From: Polaribacter butkevichii
GTDB taxonomy: Bacteria > Bacteroidota > Bacteroidia > Flavobacteriales > Flavobacteriaceae
Assembly: GCF_038024105.1 (NCBI RefSeq)
Contig: NZ_CP150661.1
Location: 1,383,001 to 1,447,000 of the forward strand
Length of the DNA: 64,000 bases
Reading direction: 5' to 3'
Shown: positions 1-8,839 of the stretch, in pieces
How the letters are laid out: every line of letters begins with the position of its first letter
How positions within the stretch are numbered: the stretch's first letter is position 1
Notes under the pieces: model-generated
What the model saw: the letters and a program-made list of their open reading frames with translations, nothing else
Told to the model about the DNA's origin: nothing
Databases searched by the model: none
Made by a program: the position numbers and the translations under genes

Positions 1-603
1 ATTGTGGCGGGTGTTGCCAATGCAACTATTAAGAATACAACAACCAATTGGTCTGAATTAATTTCTAATTACGACTTTATTCGTGATAAAATTGAAGCAA
101 CCATTCCTGGTTTTAATGATTTTAATACCCGCGTAAGAATTAAAGGGGGTTTTTACTTGCCAAACAATGCAAGAGAAAATGATTTTACACCGACCAAAAC
201 AGGAAAGGCTAATTTTAGTATCAACAAACCTTCTGAAATTGCGTTAGAAAATAACCAATTTATGATGATGACGATTAGAACTCATGATCAATACAACACC
301 ACTATTTATGGTTTAGATGACAGATATAGAGGGGTTTTAAATGAAAGAAGAATTATCTTTATGAATACAGATGATATGAACTCATTAAATTTAAAAAAGT
401 TAGATTTGGTAGATCTAACAAGTCATTTTAATAAAGAAGAAAGAGAAGCAAAAGGTTTTTTAGTAGTTCCTTATGAGATTCCTAAACAATGTACAGCTAC
501 TTATTTTCCGGAAGCAAATGTTTTAGTGCCTTTAAAAAGCAAAGCAGATATTAGCAATACACCTACCTCTAAAACTGTAATTATTACCATCAAAAAAAGA
601 TAA
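1..603 (+). CDS. FdhF/YdeP family molybdopterin oxidoreductase, C-terminal part
   Basis: The reading frame is open from the first base of the window, so the gene starts upstream; the GTG at position 4 is an internal codon. About 200 C-terminal residues are visible. They contain the stretch MMTIRTHDQYNTTIYGLDDR, which I recognise from the molydopterin dinucleotide-binding domain at the end of FdhF/YdeP-type formate-dehydrogenase-like oxidoreductases. The protein would bind a molybdenum (bis-MGD) cofactor; the substrate is not known for most members. The gene ends 9 bp before the next gene on the same strand, so the two may be cotranscribed. Family assignment is fairly secure; substrate is not. 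Confidence 0.8.
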   Translation: MVAGVANATIKNTTTNWSELISNYDFIRDKIEATIPGFNDFNTRVRIKGGFYLPNNARENDFTPTKTGKANFSINKPSEIALENNQFMMMTIRTHDQYNTTIYGLDDRYRGVLNERRIIFMNTDDMNSLNLKKLDLVDLTSHFNKEEREAKGFLVVPYEIPKQCTATYFPEANVLVPLKSKADISNTPTSKTVIITIKKR

Positions 604-612
604 AATTAGCTT

Positions 613-2163
613 ATGAAAAAGTTTATATTCTTATTAATAACGCTTATTTCTTTTCAAGCATTATTTTCTCAAACAGAAAATATTCCTGAAAGAATTACTC
701 AAAAAGGGTTTGCCAAAATAGATTTTCTTTCTATAAAGATGCCGCCTCCAGAAGATATTGGAACTACTTTTAATGAACCAAATATGGGATTTACGGGTAT
801 CCATTATAATTTATTTTTAAATGAATCTTTTTACACAGGTGTTGGCCTTTATGGCTCTATTTCTGGCATTAGAGGTGGCTTTTTTACTTTAGGAATTAAT
901 GCAGGGCTAAAAAAATATTTTTCTAAAAAATTATATATCGATACAGGTTTTCACTTTGGTGGTGGTGGTGGCGCTGGTGCTCCCGATGGTGGTGGCGCTT
1001 TCATTTTGCCTCATGCTAATTTAGGGTATCAATTTAAAAACTTCTCTTTAAATGGAGGTTGGAGTTATGTTAACTTTTTTGATGGTGGAAGAATTAAAGG
1101 ACATCAACTAAATATTGGATTAGAGATTCCTTTAGATTTTGAATATGCAAATTATAAGCATACAGAAAAAGAATTTGGTTTGGATAATTTTGAAAACACA
1201 AATTGGAATCAAAATCCGAAACAAAATTCCTTGATGGTTCATTTTAACAATTTAAAAGTTTTAAGTGAAGCAAATTCTACTACTGGAGAAGTTTTAAAAG
1301 GAAAAACAATAAAATTAGCTGGTTTTGAATTTACGTCTTACCTTAATGACAATTGGTTTGCATTTTTAAAAGTAGATGGTGCCTACGATGGTATTAGAGC
1401 AGGTTATATGGATGTTTTATTAGGAGGAGGGTATCATTTATCTATGAATAAAAACAGAACCAATATCTTAGCTAAATTAGGTTTTGGTGCTGGTGGTGGT
1501 GGTGGTGTAGATACAAAAGGTGGTTTTTTATTTTACCCAGATATATCCATAGAGCAACAAATACTAAAAGACATTTATGTTTCTGTTAATAAAGGATATT
1601 TATTAACGCCTAATAAAGATTTTTATACCTCAACATTTGGAGTCGGAATTAAATACTACATAGAAAGAAATGGAGTAAAAACAGACAATACTTCTTTTAC
1701 ACAAGGAAAGTTTAAAGGATTTGATGTTATTGTAAAACAAGACCTGTACTTTAATGCTAAGAGGATAGAAGACCCTACGGAACACATGCATCAAATTTCT
1801 TTGCAAATAAATTTAGATTTAAACAAACATCTTTTTGTTGCAGGACAAACCTCTTTTGCAAACTTTGGTAATGCAGGTGCTTATGCAGAAGGTTTGGTTG
1901 GTTTAGGTATAAAATCAAAGCCTTTCTTTAATAATTCTACCTCTATTTTTACACAAATTTTAGGTGGTGCAGCAGGTGGAGGAAATATTAGCACAGGCCA
2001 AGGTTTTATTATAAAACCAAGTTTAGGTTTAGATTATAAACTTTCTAATACGTTAAACTTTAGAGCTGCCGCTGGTTATGTAAAAGCAAAAGGCGGAGAG
2101 TTAAGCAGTCCTTTTATCAATTTAGGACTAAAGTATAACATCTCATTTTTAAAGTTAAAATAA
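613..2163 (+). CDS. Exported glycine-rich barrel-like protein with repeated modules
   Basis: The 516-residue protein starts with a clear signal peptide (hydrophobic stretch ending in ALFSQ, residues 1-20), so it is exported. It contains three related glycine-rich segments (GGGGGAGAPDGGGAF, GGGGGVDTKGGFLF, GGAAGGGNISTGQGF), each followed by a similar PxxxLxY or PDISIEQ strand and then alternating aromatic/hydrophobic residues typical of outer-membrane beta strands. This suggests an internally triplicated outer-membrane beta-barrel-like protein. It lies 9 bp after the oxidoreductase gene. I do not recognise a named family and assign no function. Confidence 0.7.
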   Translation: MKKFIFLLITLISFQALFSQTENIPERITQKGFAKIDFLSIKMPPPEDIGTTFNEPNMGFTGIHYNLFLNESFYTGVGLYGSISGIRGGFFTLGINAGLKKYFSKKLYIDTGFHFGGGGGAGAPDGGGAFILPHANLGYQFKNFSLNGGWSYVNFFDGGRIKGHQLNIGLEIPLDFEYANYKHTEKEFGLDNFENTNWNQNPKQNSLMVHFNNLKVLSEANSTTGEVLKGKTIKLAGFEFTSYLNDNWFAFLKVDGAYDGIRAGYMDVLLGGGYHLSMNKNRTNILAKLGFGAGGGGGVDTKGGFLFYPDISIEQQILKDIYVSVNKGYLLTPNKDFYTSTFGVGIKYYIERNGVKTDNTSFTQGKFKGFDVIVKQDLYFNAKRIEDPTEHMHQISLQINLDLNKHLFVAGQTSFANFGNAGAYAEGLVGLGIKSKPFFNNSTSIFTQILGGAAGGGNISTGQGFIIKPSLGLDYKLSNTLNFRAAAGYVKAKGGELSSPFINLGLKYNISFLKLK

Positions 2164-2168
2164 TTAAA

Positions 2169-2204
2169 AATAGGGTTGGTTAAAATATTTTAAGCAACCC
2201 TATT
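2169..2204. terminator. Hairpin between convergent genes
   Basis: Perfect 10-bp inverted repeat AATAGGGTTG / CAACCCTATT whose 16-nt loop is itself largely palindromic (TTAAAATATTTTAA). It sits directly after the stop codon at 2163 and before the convergent gene ending at 2235. There is no long T tract, so factor-independent termination is probable but not certain. Confidence 0.55.
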
Positions 2205-2234
2205 CATTAGTTAACCTTTATTAAAACGCTCTAC

Positions 2235-3368
2235 TTATATAGCAGTTTCTAAATATTTTACAACAAAATCAATTTGTTCTTTTGTTGTATATTTTGAAAA
2301 AGAAAAACGAATAGACGTTTTATCCGCATCTGCGTCACTTAAAATCTCTCTTAATACGTGAGAGCCTTTATTGCTTCCGCTTTGGCAAGCACTTCCTCCA
2401 GAAACAGCAATTCCTGCCATATCTAAACTAAATAACAACATATCATTTGTAAAAGGAAAACGCACATTTAAAATTGCATAACTACTTTTTTCTATATCGG
2501 ATGAAAGTCCGTTAAACTGAATCTTTTCGGATATACTTTGTAGTTCAAAAATAAAATACTTTTTTAAATTTTCTATGTAAACTTTATCTTCCTCTAAATT
2601 AGAAACAGCAATTTCTAATGCTTTTTCCATCCCTAAAATAGCATGTACATTTTCTGTACTAGACCTTGCGCCCATTTCTTGTTCTCCACCATGTAACATT
2701 GGTAAGATTCCAAATCCTTTTCTAAAAAAGGCAAAACCAACTCCTTTTGGTCCATGAAATTTATGTGCGCTTGCTGCTATAAAATCAACTGGTATTTTTT
2801 GTAAATCAAGCGGATAATGCCCTATCAACTGAACGGTATCCGAATGAAATAAAGCCTTATTATTTTTACAAATATCAGCAATTACATCTATTTCTAAAAT
2901 GTTACCAATTTCATTATTGATCAACATTAAACTTACCAATGTTTTTTCTTTTGATGTTGATAAAAGCTGTTCTAAATGCCCTGTATCAACAGTTCCAAAT
3001 TCATCAACATTAACATAATCTACAATAATGTTATGTGCTTTTTTTAAATAAGTACAAGTATGTAAAACTGCATGATGCTCTATTTTAGAAGTAACAATTC
3101 TTTGCACTCCTAAATTAAAAACAGCATTCTGTAAAATTAAATTATCAGCTTCTGTACCACCTGCTGTAAAAATAATTTCGCTAGCAGTTACATTAAAATG
3201 TTTTGCAATATTTTTTCTAGCAGTTTCTACTGCCGATTTAGCTTTTCTTCCAAATTGATGTATTGAAGATGGATTACCATAATTTTGCTTCATAGAAGAG
3301 TAAATTACCTCTATAACTTCTTCATCAATTTGTGTGGTAGCTGCGTTGTCTAAATAAACCGTTTTCAT
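2235..3368 (-). CDS. Cysteine desulfurase (NifS/IscS-like, class V aminotransferase)
   Basis: The 377-residue length is typical. The PLP-binding lysine motif SAHKFHGPKG and the catalytic cysteine loop GGSACQSGS are both present, as is the N-terminal YLDNAATTQ motif. The enzyme removes sulfur from L-cysteine as a persulfide, for Fe-S cluster assembly and thiolation pathways in the cytoplasm. No Fe-S scaffold genes are adjacent; the next gene on the same strand, 15 bp upstream, encodes an Smr protein. Which Fe-S or thiolation pathway it serves cannot be told from sequence. Confidence 0.93.
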   Translation of the reverse strand: MKTVYLDNAATTQIDEEVIEVIYSSMKQNYGNPSSIHQFGRKAKSAVETARKNIAKHFNVTASEIIFTAGGTEADNLILQNAVFNLGVQRIVTSKIEHHAVLHTCTYLKKAHNIIVDYVNVDEFGTVDTGHLEQLLSTSKEKTLVSLMLINNEIGNILEIDVIADICKNNKALFHSDTVQLIGHYPLDLQKIPVDFIAASAHKFHGPKGVGFAFFRKGFGILPMLHGGEQEMGARSSTENVHAILGMEKALEIAVSNLEEDKVYIENLKKYFIFELQSISEKIQFNGLSSDIEKSSYAILNVRFPFTNDMLLFSLDMAGIAVSGGSACQSGSNKGSHVLREILSDADADKTSIRFSFSKYTTKEQIDFVVKYLETAI

Positions 3369-3383
3369 ACTGTAAAATTACAA

Positions 3384-3929
3384 TTAATTAGCGTTCTGAA
3401 AAACATAAACTTCTGTTGCTCCTAAACCGTATTTTTTATAGGAAGCATCATAAAATTGAACCGGATATTTATTTAATAATCGTTGAAGCTCTGACCTTAA
3501 AACTCCTTCACCAACTCCATGAATAAAAACTATTTTAGGAATTCGTTTAGAAATAGCAAACTCAATTTTATTTTTTGCAGTATCTAACTGAAGGTTTAAC
3601 ATGTCGTAATTATCCATGTTTCTTGTAGATTTTGTTAATTTACTAATATGTAAATCAACCTCTAAAATTATTTCCTTTTTTTCTTTTTTAAACAAGCTTT
3701 TCTTTGGCTTATTTTGAGCAATTTTATCCTTTAGTAGTGCATTGTTGATATCACTAAATTTAGAGAGTTCATGTTGCTCTATTCCAATTCTTACTAATTC
3801 AGACGAATTGAACTTAAAAACCATGCCATCGCTAGTTTCAATCGAAATTTCATCACCCATAATATGGATGACTTTTCCTTTTAAAACATCATCTAAAACC
3901 GCCACTTTATTTCCAATTTCTAAACACAT
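3384..3929 (-). CDS. Smr-domain (MutS2 C-terminal-like) protein
   Basis: The 181-residue protein has an N-terminal small beta-rich region (MCLEIGNKVAVLDDVLKGKV) and a C-terminal Smr domain with the motifs EVDLHIS and FIHGVGEGVLRSEL, ending in the usual YGLGATEVYV segment. Smr domains act as nucleases or nucleic-acid-binding modules in the cytoplasm. Bacteroidota often carry such stand-alone Smr proteins with an N-terminal DUF2027-like part; this copy is short, with only part of that region. It is probably cotranscribed with the cysteine desulfurase gene, which begins 15 bp downstream. Confidence 0.85.
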   Translation of the reverse strand: MCLEIGNKVAVLDDVLKGKVIHIMGDEISIETSDGMVFKFNSSELVRIGIEQHELSKFSDINNALLKDKIAQNKPKKSLFKKEKKEIILEVDLHISKLTKSTRNMDNYDMLNLQLDTAKNKIEFAISKRIPKIVFIHGVGEGVLRSELQRLLNKYPVQFYDASYKKYGLGATEVYVFQNAN

Positions 3930-3993
3930 TCTTAACCTTGTATTAATTTGTTTTCAGTTTTTAAGATAGTATATTTGAGACAAAAATAACAAG

Positions 3994-4626
3994 ATGATTA
4001 AGACTTCAGCTATTTCTACAAGAAAATTCTTTACAAATGCTCACAATAAAATTACATTAAGTGAAGGCAGAAAGAATTTATTGTTAGAAATTTCTGAAAC
4101 AATTTCTAAAGAATATAAAAGCGAAGGTCTTGTTAATTTAAACTTTATTTGCACACACAATTCTAGAAGAAGTCAAATAGCACAAGTTTGGGCATTTTTT
4201 GCAGCCCATTATTTTGACCTAAACATTTATAGTTTTTCTGGCGGAACAGAAGTAACTTCTTTTTATAGAAACACCATAAAAACATTACAAAAAGCTAGTT
4301 TTTCTTTTAATTTAGAAGATTTTTCGCATCAAAACCCAAAGTATCTTATTTCTTTTGATGAATCATCTAAAACAATTTTAGGTTTTTCTAAAAGATATGA
4401 TCATGTAGATAATAAAAAACCTTTTATAGCAATAACTACTTGTAATAACGCCGATACAAAATGTCCTTTTATAGCAGAAGCTATTTATAGATTTCACTTA
4501 CCCTTTGTAGACCCTAAACCTTCTGATGGAACTCCATTACAGAAAGAAACTTATCTAAATACAAACCAACAAATTGCAGGTGAAATCTATTTTATTTTTG
4601 CAGAAGTAAAAAAAGCACTCCTTTAA
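3994..4626 (+). CDS. Low-molecular-weight protein-tyrosine-phosphatase / arsenate-reductase-like protein
   Basis: The 210-residue protein contains the CX5R phosphatase loop FICTHNSRRSQIA. The fold family is shared by low-molecular-weight tyrosine phosphatases and thioredoxin-coupled arsenate reductases. The later motif FVDPKPSDGTP is shared with stand-alone Bacteroidota members annotated as protein-tyrosine-phosphatase. Conserved cysteines CNNADTKCPF lie about 110 residues after the loop, so an arsenate-reductase-like redox cycle cannot be excluded. No ars genes are nearby. The 3' end overlaps the convergent PPK2 gene by 4 bp. Confidence 0.8.
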   Translation: MIKTSAISTRKFFTNAHNKITLSEGRKNLLLEISETISKEYKSEGLVNLNFICTHNSRRSQIAQVWAFFAAHYFDLNIYSFSGGTEVTSFYRNTIKTLQKASFSFNLEDFSHQNPKYLISFDESSKTILGFSKRYDHVDNKKPFIAITTCNNADTKCPFIAEAIYRFHLPFVDPKPSDGTPLQKETYLNTNQQIAGEIYFIFAEVKKALL

Positions 4627-5402
4627 ACTTTTAAATTTTTATCATACGGAATACGATCTAAAATGTGATTGATAACATTTACGCGTGCTTCTGTTTTTCT
4701 ATTTGCTCTAATTATTTTCCAAGGAGAAATTGCAGTATTTGTTTTTTCGAACATTGCATTTTTATACTCGGTATATTCATCCCAAAAATCTTGGGCTTTT
4801 TCATCTAGTTTTGTCATTTTCCATTGTTTTAATGGATTGCTTTTAATGTCTTCAAAACGTTTTGCTTGTTCTTTTTTAGAAATAGACATATAAATTTTAA
4901 CTACATGAATTCCAGATTCTAAAATCATTCTTTCAAAATCATTTACCTGATTCATAAAAATCTGATACTCTTCTTGAGTACAAAATCCGTTTACGGGTTC
5001 AATAACCGCTCTATTGTACCAACTTCTATCAAAAAAAACAATTTCACCAGCTTTTGGTAATTGCTCTATATATCTTTGAAAGTACCATTGTGTTTGCTCG
5101 TCTTCTGTTGGTTTTGGTAATGCAACAATACGCATATGACGAGGATTAATACGTTCTGTTAACCTTCTAATTGCCCCACCTTTACCTGCAGCATCTCTAC
5201 CTTCAAAAACAACAATTATTCTTTCTTCTTGATTAATTGCCCAAGTTTGTAAACGAATTAACTCTACTTGTAACTTTTCTAGTTTACGTTGATAATCTAC
5301 ATATCTAATTGCTCTACCAATATTTAACGGTTCTTTAGACAACAACGCTAATAAGCCTTTTTTAGAATTTAACTTCTTTAAATTTTTAGGTGATATTTCC
5401 AT
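4623..5402 (-). CDS. Polyphosphate kinase 2 family protein (first in array, 259 aa)
   Basis: PPK2-family kinases transfer phosphate between polyphosphate and nucleotides. The Walker A-like motif FEGRDAAGKGG, Walker B-like FFDRSWYNRA and the lid region with conserved arginines are all present. It lies 7 bp downstream of a second PPK2 gene with which it shares extended similarity, so this is a tandem duplication transcribed as one unit. Whether it acts on GDP, ADP or AMP cannot be settled by eye. Confidence 0.92.
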   Translation of the reverse strand: MEISPKNLKKLNSKKGLLALLSKEPLNIGRAIRYVDYQRKLEKLQVELIRLQTWAINQEERIIVVFEGRDAAGKGGAIRRLTERINPRHMRIVALPKPTEDEQTQWYFQRYIEQLPKAGEIVFFDRSWYNRAVIEPVNGFCTQEEYQIFMNQVNDFERMILESGIHVVKIYMSISKKEQAKRFEDIKSNPLKQWKMTKLDEKAQDFWDEYTEYKNAMFEKTNTAISPWKIIRANRKTEARVNVINHILDRIPYDKNLKV

Positions 5403-5409
5403 ATTAAAT

Positions 5410-6267
5410 TTAATCTATATTAGTATTAGATCTATAATAACGCATTACAACATTAGGATCTGGGTTTAAAACTGTTTTTGAGTCTTCTTTTTCATCATAA
5501 TCAAACATAGATAAAACATGTCTAATAGCTTCTAATCTTGCTACTTTTTTATCATTCGTTTTAATCATCATCCAAGGGCTGTATGAGGTATGAGTTTTAG
5601 AAAACATTTCTCTTTTGTAGTGAGTGTATCTATCCCAAAGAATTTGACCTTGCTTATCTACAGGACTAAATTTCCATCTTTTTAATGGATTTTCTTTTCT
5701 GCCTTCAAAACGTTTTAATTGCTCATCTTTAGATATAGAAAGCCAAAATTTAATGATTACCACACCATCTTCGTACATCATGTGCTCAAACTCTGGCACT
5801 TGCACCAAAAACTCTTTATATTGTTGGTCTGTACAAAACCCCATAACAGGTTCTACAACAGCTCTATTATACCAGCTTCTATCAAAAAAAACAATTTCTC
5901 CTGGGTTTGGTAATTCTTTTATATAACGTTGAAAATACCACTGCCCTTTTTCTACTTCGGTAGGTTTATTTAAAGCCACCAACCTACTAGAACGTGGGTT
6001 TAAATGCTCCATAAATCTACGAATATTACCACCTTTACCAGCTGCATCTCTACCTTCAAAAATAATAGCAACCCGCTTGTTGTTATTAGATATCCAACGT
6101 TGTAATTTAACCAACTCTATTTGAAGCAATCTTAACTCTTCATTATACTGAAGTGTTTTTTTTACTTTGTTATAAGTCTCGTTTTTATCCGCTATAAGCG
6201 CCAGAAGTTCTTCTGTATTTTTAGCACCTTGAAAGTCTGCTGCAGTTAATCCTTTTTTTGTCTCCAT
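5410..6267 (-). CDS. ppk2: Polyphosphate kinase 2 family protein (285 aa)
   Basis: Same catalytic motifs as its downstream paralogue: FEGRDAAGKGG, PRSSRLVALNKPTE and FFDRSWYNRA, in a protein of the usual single-domain PPK2 length with a short N-terminal extension. It is the promoter-proximal gene of the pair. Two non-identical copies suggest different nucleotide preferences, as seen in genera with several PPK2 classes; that is inference. Confidence 0.92.
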   Translation of the reverse strand: METKKGLTAADFQGAKNTEELLALIADKNETYNKVKKTLQYNEELRLLQIELVKLQRWISNNNKRVAIIFEGRDAAGKGGNIRRFMEHLNPRSSRLVALNKPTEVEKGQWYFQRYIKELPNPGEIVFFDRSWYNRAVVEPVMGFCTDQQYKEFLVQVPEFEHMMYEDGVVIIKFWLSISKDEQLKRFEGRKENPLKRWKFSPVDKQGQILWDRYTHYKREMFSKTHTSYSPWMMIKTNDKKVARLEAIRHVLSMFDYDEKEDSKTVLNPDPNVVMRYYRSNTNID

Positions 6268-6347
6268 TCATTCTTTTTACTTGGTCTAAAAATAACTACT
6301 TTTTTTTAGAAATCCATAAAAAAAACATCATTTTAAATAAGTTATTT

Positions 6348-6355
6348 TATATTTG
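6348..6355 (+). promoter_or_regulatory. TAnnTTTG -7 box for the LpxR-like gene
   Basis: TATATTTG matches the Bacteroidota -7 consensus and lies only 6 bp before the ATG at 6362, which would give a leaderless or almost leaderless transcript. No convincing TTG -33 element is visible. Confidence 0.4.
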
Positions 6356-6361
6356 CTTTCT

Positions 6362-7312
6362 ATGAAAAATTTCCTGTTTATTCTAGCTCTATTTGCGTCT
6401 TCACTAATTATTGCACAAGAAAAATTTTCTAAAGAAATTAGTTTTAGAACAGACAATGATTTGTATGTTTCTGCAACTAGAGACAGGTATTATACTAGTG
6501 GAGTTTTTTTAGAATACAGATATCTTTCGAGCAAAAAAAATGAATTTTTAGAAAAGCGAATTTTTGAATGGAAAATTGGTCATGAAATGTACACACCGTA
6601 CAAAGCTACGGTTGAAAACATGAATGAACACGACAGACCTTTTGCAGGCTACTTATATGGAGGCTTTAAAATACAAAGAGTCTATAAAAGCAATCAAATT
6701 TTTAATACTTCTGCTCAAATTGGTGTTATTGGCGCTGACTCTTATGCCGAGGAATTACAAGAATTTATACATGATATTTATGGTTTTAAAAAAGCCGTAG
6801 GTTGGCAATATCAAATAAAAAATGCTTTTGCACTAAACTTTAATGCAGAATACTTAAAAACCCTTGCAACAACCAATGATAATAACTTAGATATTACTTG
6901 GGTTAATACGTTAAATGCTGGTACTGTTTATACAAATATTGCCTCTGGTTTTTACAGTAGAATTGGTTTAAAACCACTGCAAAATTTAACAAACTCAATA
7001 GCATTTAATACCAATTTAAATGATGACAAAACAAGTAATTACAGAGAAATAGAAAGTTTTTTCTTTGTTAAACCAATGTTACGTTATGCTTTTTATGATG
7101 CAACCTTACAAGGCAGTTTTTTAAACAAAACAAGTCCAATTACAAAAAACATTATGCCTTTTGTTTTTGATATTGAAGTTGGTTTAAAATTTACTGCTAA
7201 TCGATTTAATTTTGGTTACAGTTTTAACTACAACACAAGTAAATCTAAAGATTTAAGATTTACGTATGGTCATAGATACGGCAGCGTTATCATTAATTAT
7301 TTATTACGTTAA
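6362..7312 (+). CDS. LpxR-like lipid A deacylase family outer-membrane protein
   Basis: The 316-residue protein begins with a signal peptide ending ASSLIIAQ and has the family motifs FRTDNDLYVSATRDRYYTSG and NEHDRPFAGYLYGG, followed by alternating beta strands ending in an aromatic/Arg C-terminus typical of an outer-membrane barrel. LpxR-type enzymes remove 3'-acyloxyacyl chains from lipid A in the outer membrane (DUF2219). I chose the ATG at 6362, because the TTG three codons upstream overlaps the likely promoter box. The 3' end overlaps the convergent helicase gene by 4 bp. Function in Bacteroidota is inferred from the family only. Confidence 0.85.
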   Translation: MKNFLFILALFASSLIIAQEKFSKEISFRTDNDLYVSATRDRYYTSGVFLEYRYLSSKKNEFLEKRIFEWKIGHEMYTPYKATVENMNEHDRPFAGYLYGGFKIQRVYKSNQIFNTSAQIGVIGADSYAEELQEFIHDIYGFKKAVGWQYQIKNAFALNFNAEYLKTLATTNDNNLDITWVNTLNAGTVYTNIASGFYSRIGLKPLQNLTNSIAFNTNLNDDKTSNYREIESFFFVKPMLRYAFYDATLQGSFLNKTSPITKNIMPFVFDIEVGLKFTANRFNFGYSFNYNTSKSKDLRFTYGHRYGSVIINYLLR

Positions 7313-8733
7313 TCATTAAAAAATTCGTCTTTAAAACCAATTAAATATAATTTTTCTTGCGCTCTTGTTAATGCTGTATACAACCATCTAAAATATTCTT
7401 TAGATACTCCTTCGGGTAAATAAGGCTGCTCTATAAAAACCGTTTTCCATTGTCCTCCTTGAGATTTATGACAGGTCATAGCATACGAAAACTTTACTTG
7501 CAAAGCATTAAAGAAAACATTCTTTTTAATTTCCATAAACTGTTTAGACTTTGATTTTAAGTGGGCATAATCTTCTTTTACCGCTTGATACAGTTTATTG
7601 GATTCGTCGTAAGTTAACGATGGAGATTCACTAGTTAAAGTATCTAATAATAAAACGGTTTCGAAAGGTTGCATGTCTGGATAATCAATCATCCTTACTT
7701 CTACTTCCGCAAATTTAAAGCCGTATAATTCTTTAATAGAAAATATTTTTAATACTTCACAAATATCTCCATTGGCAATAAAACCTGCGGTTGAATTTTC
7801 TTTTAACCAGAAATAATTATTTTTAACCACCATTATAAAATCACCCGCAGAAATTTCATTTTCTTGCCCACGAATATTCATTCTAATTTGTTGGTTGTAT
7901 TGATTTGCTCTTTTATTAGATCGCACAATAAAAGCAGTATCTTCTATACCTCCACTATCATAAGCCGTTACCAAAGCATCTTCTATATCATAGCCATCAT
8001 CTAATCTTACAATATCCGGAAAATCAATATCAAACTTAAAGTTAGTGGTATCGTTTTGTATCATCAATCGTAATAAAGTAGCGTTTGCAAGAATTCCAGA
8101 ATCTTCATGCTGACGCATCACTTCATCCAATTCTATTTCTGTAACATTTTTATGAAAATCATACATTAATGTATCTTGCTCTAAAGCAGGACTAATATTT
8201 AATTTTACAGGCGGAAGCTGTGCCGTATCTCCAATAAAAATCAATTTACATTGATGACCAGAATATACATATCTAATTAAATCGTCTAATAAAGAACCAG
8301 AATCAAATAATTGTTGATTTTGTCTACTATCAGGAATCATGGAAGCCTCATCTACAATAAAAATTGTATTTCTATGCTTATTGGGCTGTAAAACAAATCC
8401 AACACCACCATTTGCCTGTTTTTTAGGGAAATATATTTTTTTATGAATTGTAAATGCAGGTCTTTTAGAATACACAGCAATCACTTTAGCCGCTCTACCT
8501 GTTGGCGCTAATAAAACTGCTTTTTTATTTATAGTTTTTAAACTATTTACAAATGCACTAATGGTAGTTGTTTTTCCTGTACCTGCATACCCTTTTAATA
8601 AAAAGAGGGCATCAGTATCCTCGCTAAAACTAAAATCACTTAAAAGGCGTAATAATTTATCTTGCTTAGAAGTAGGTGTAAAATGAAATTTTTTCAGTAA
8701 TTCTCCGTAAAAATCGGTTGTTTTATTTATCAT
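7309..8733 (-). CDS. RecD-like ATP-dependent DNA helicase
   Basis: This superfamily 1 helicase has motif I LLKGYAGTGKTTT, motif II FIVDEASMI, motif III GDTAQLPPV, and C-terminal motifs V/VI MTCHKSQGGQW and WLYTALTRAQEKLYL, including a UvrD_C_2-like end. It resembles the short RecD2/exonuclease V alpha-like helicases common in Bacteroidota. The frame stays open to 8787, but the ATG at 8733 is preferred: it gives MINKTTDFYGELLKKF and lies 16 bp after a good TAnnTTTG box. Predicted length is 474 residues. Confidence 0.9.
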   Translation of the reverse strand: MINKTTDFYGELLKKFHFTPTSKQDKLLRLLSDFSFSEDTDALFLLKGYAGTGKTTTISAFVNSLKTINKKAVLLAPTGRAAKVIAVYSKRPAFTIHKKIYFPKKQANGGVGFVLQPNKHRNTIFIVDEASMIPDSRQNQQLFDSGSLLDDLIRYVYSGHQCKLIFIGDTAQLPPVKLNISPALEQDTLMYDFHKNVTEIELDEVMRQHEDSGILANATLLRLMIQNDTTNFKFDIDFPDIVRLDDGYDIEDALVTAYDSGGIEDTAFIVRSNKRANQYNQQIRMNIRGQENEISAGDFIMVVKNNYFWLKENSTAGFIANGDICEVLKIFSIKELYGFKFAEVEVRMIDYPDMQPFETVLLLDTLTSESPSLTYDESNKLYQAVKEDYAHLKSKSKQFMEIKKNVFFNALQVKFSYAMTCHKSQGGQWKTVFIEQPYLPEGVSKEYFRWLYTALTRAQEKLYLIGFKDEFFND

Positions 8734-8749
8734 ATAAAAATTAATACCA

Positions 8750-8757
8750 CAAAGATA
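8750..8757 (-). promoter_or_regulatory. TAnnTTTG -7 box for the helicase gene
   Basis: On the minus strand the bases read TATCTTTG, 16 bp upstream of the ATG at 8733. The box supports that start over the longer frame beginning at 8787. Confidence 0.5.
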
Positions 8758-8800
8758 CATTGATTTGTAAATAAAAGTTTTTATCATAAAAAAAAAAGTG

Positions 8801-8808
8801 TAAATTTG
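8801..8808 (+). promoter_or_regulatory. TAnnTTTG -7 box
   Basis: TAAATTTG, 31 bp before the ATG at 8840 of the membrane protein gene. No matching TTG is found at the usual 19-bp spacing, so only the -7 element is supported. Confidence 0.45.
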
Positions 8809-8839
8809 CCTTAAGACTATTAAAATAAATATACGTAAA

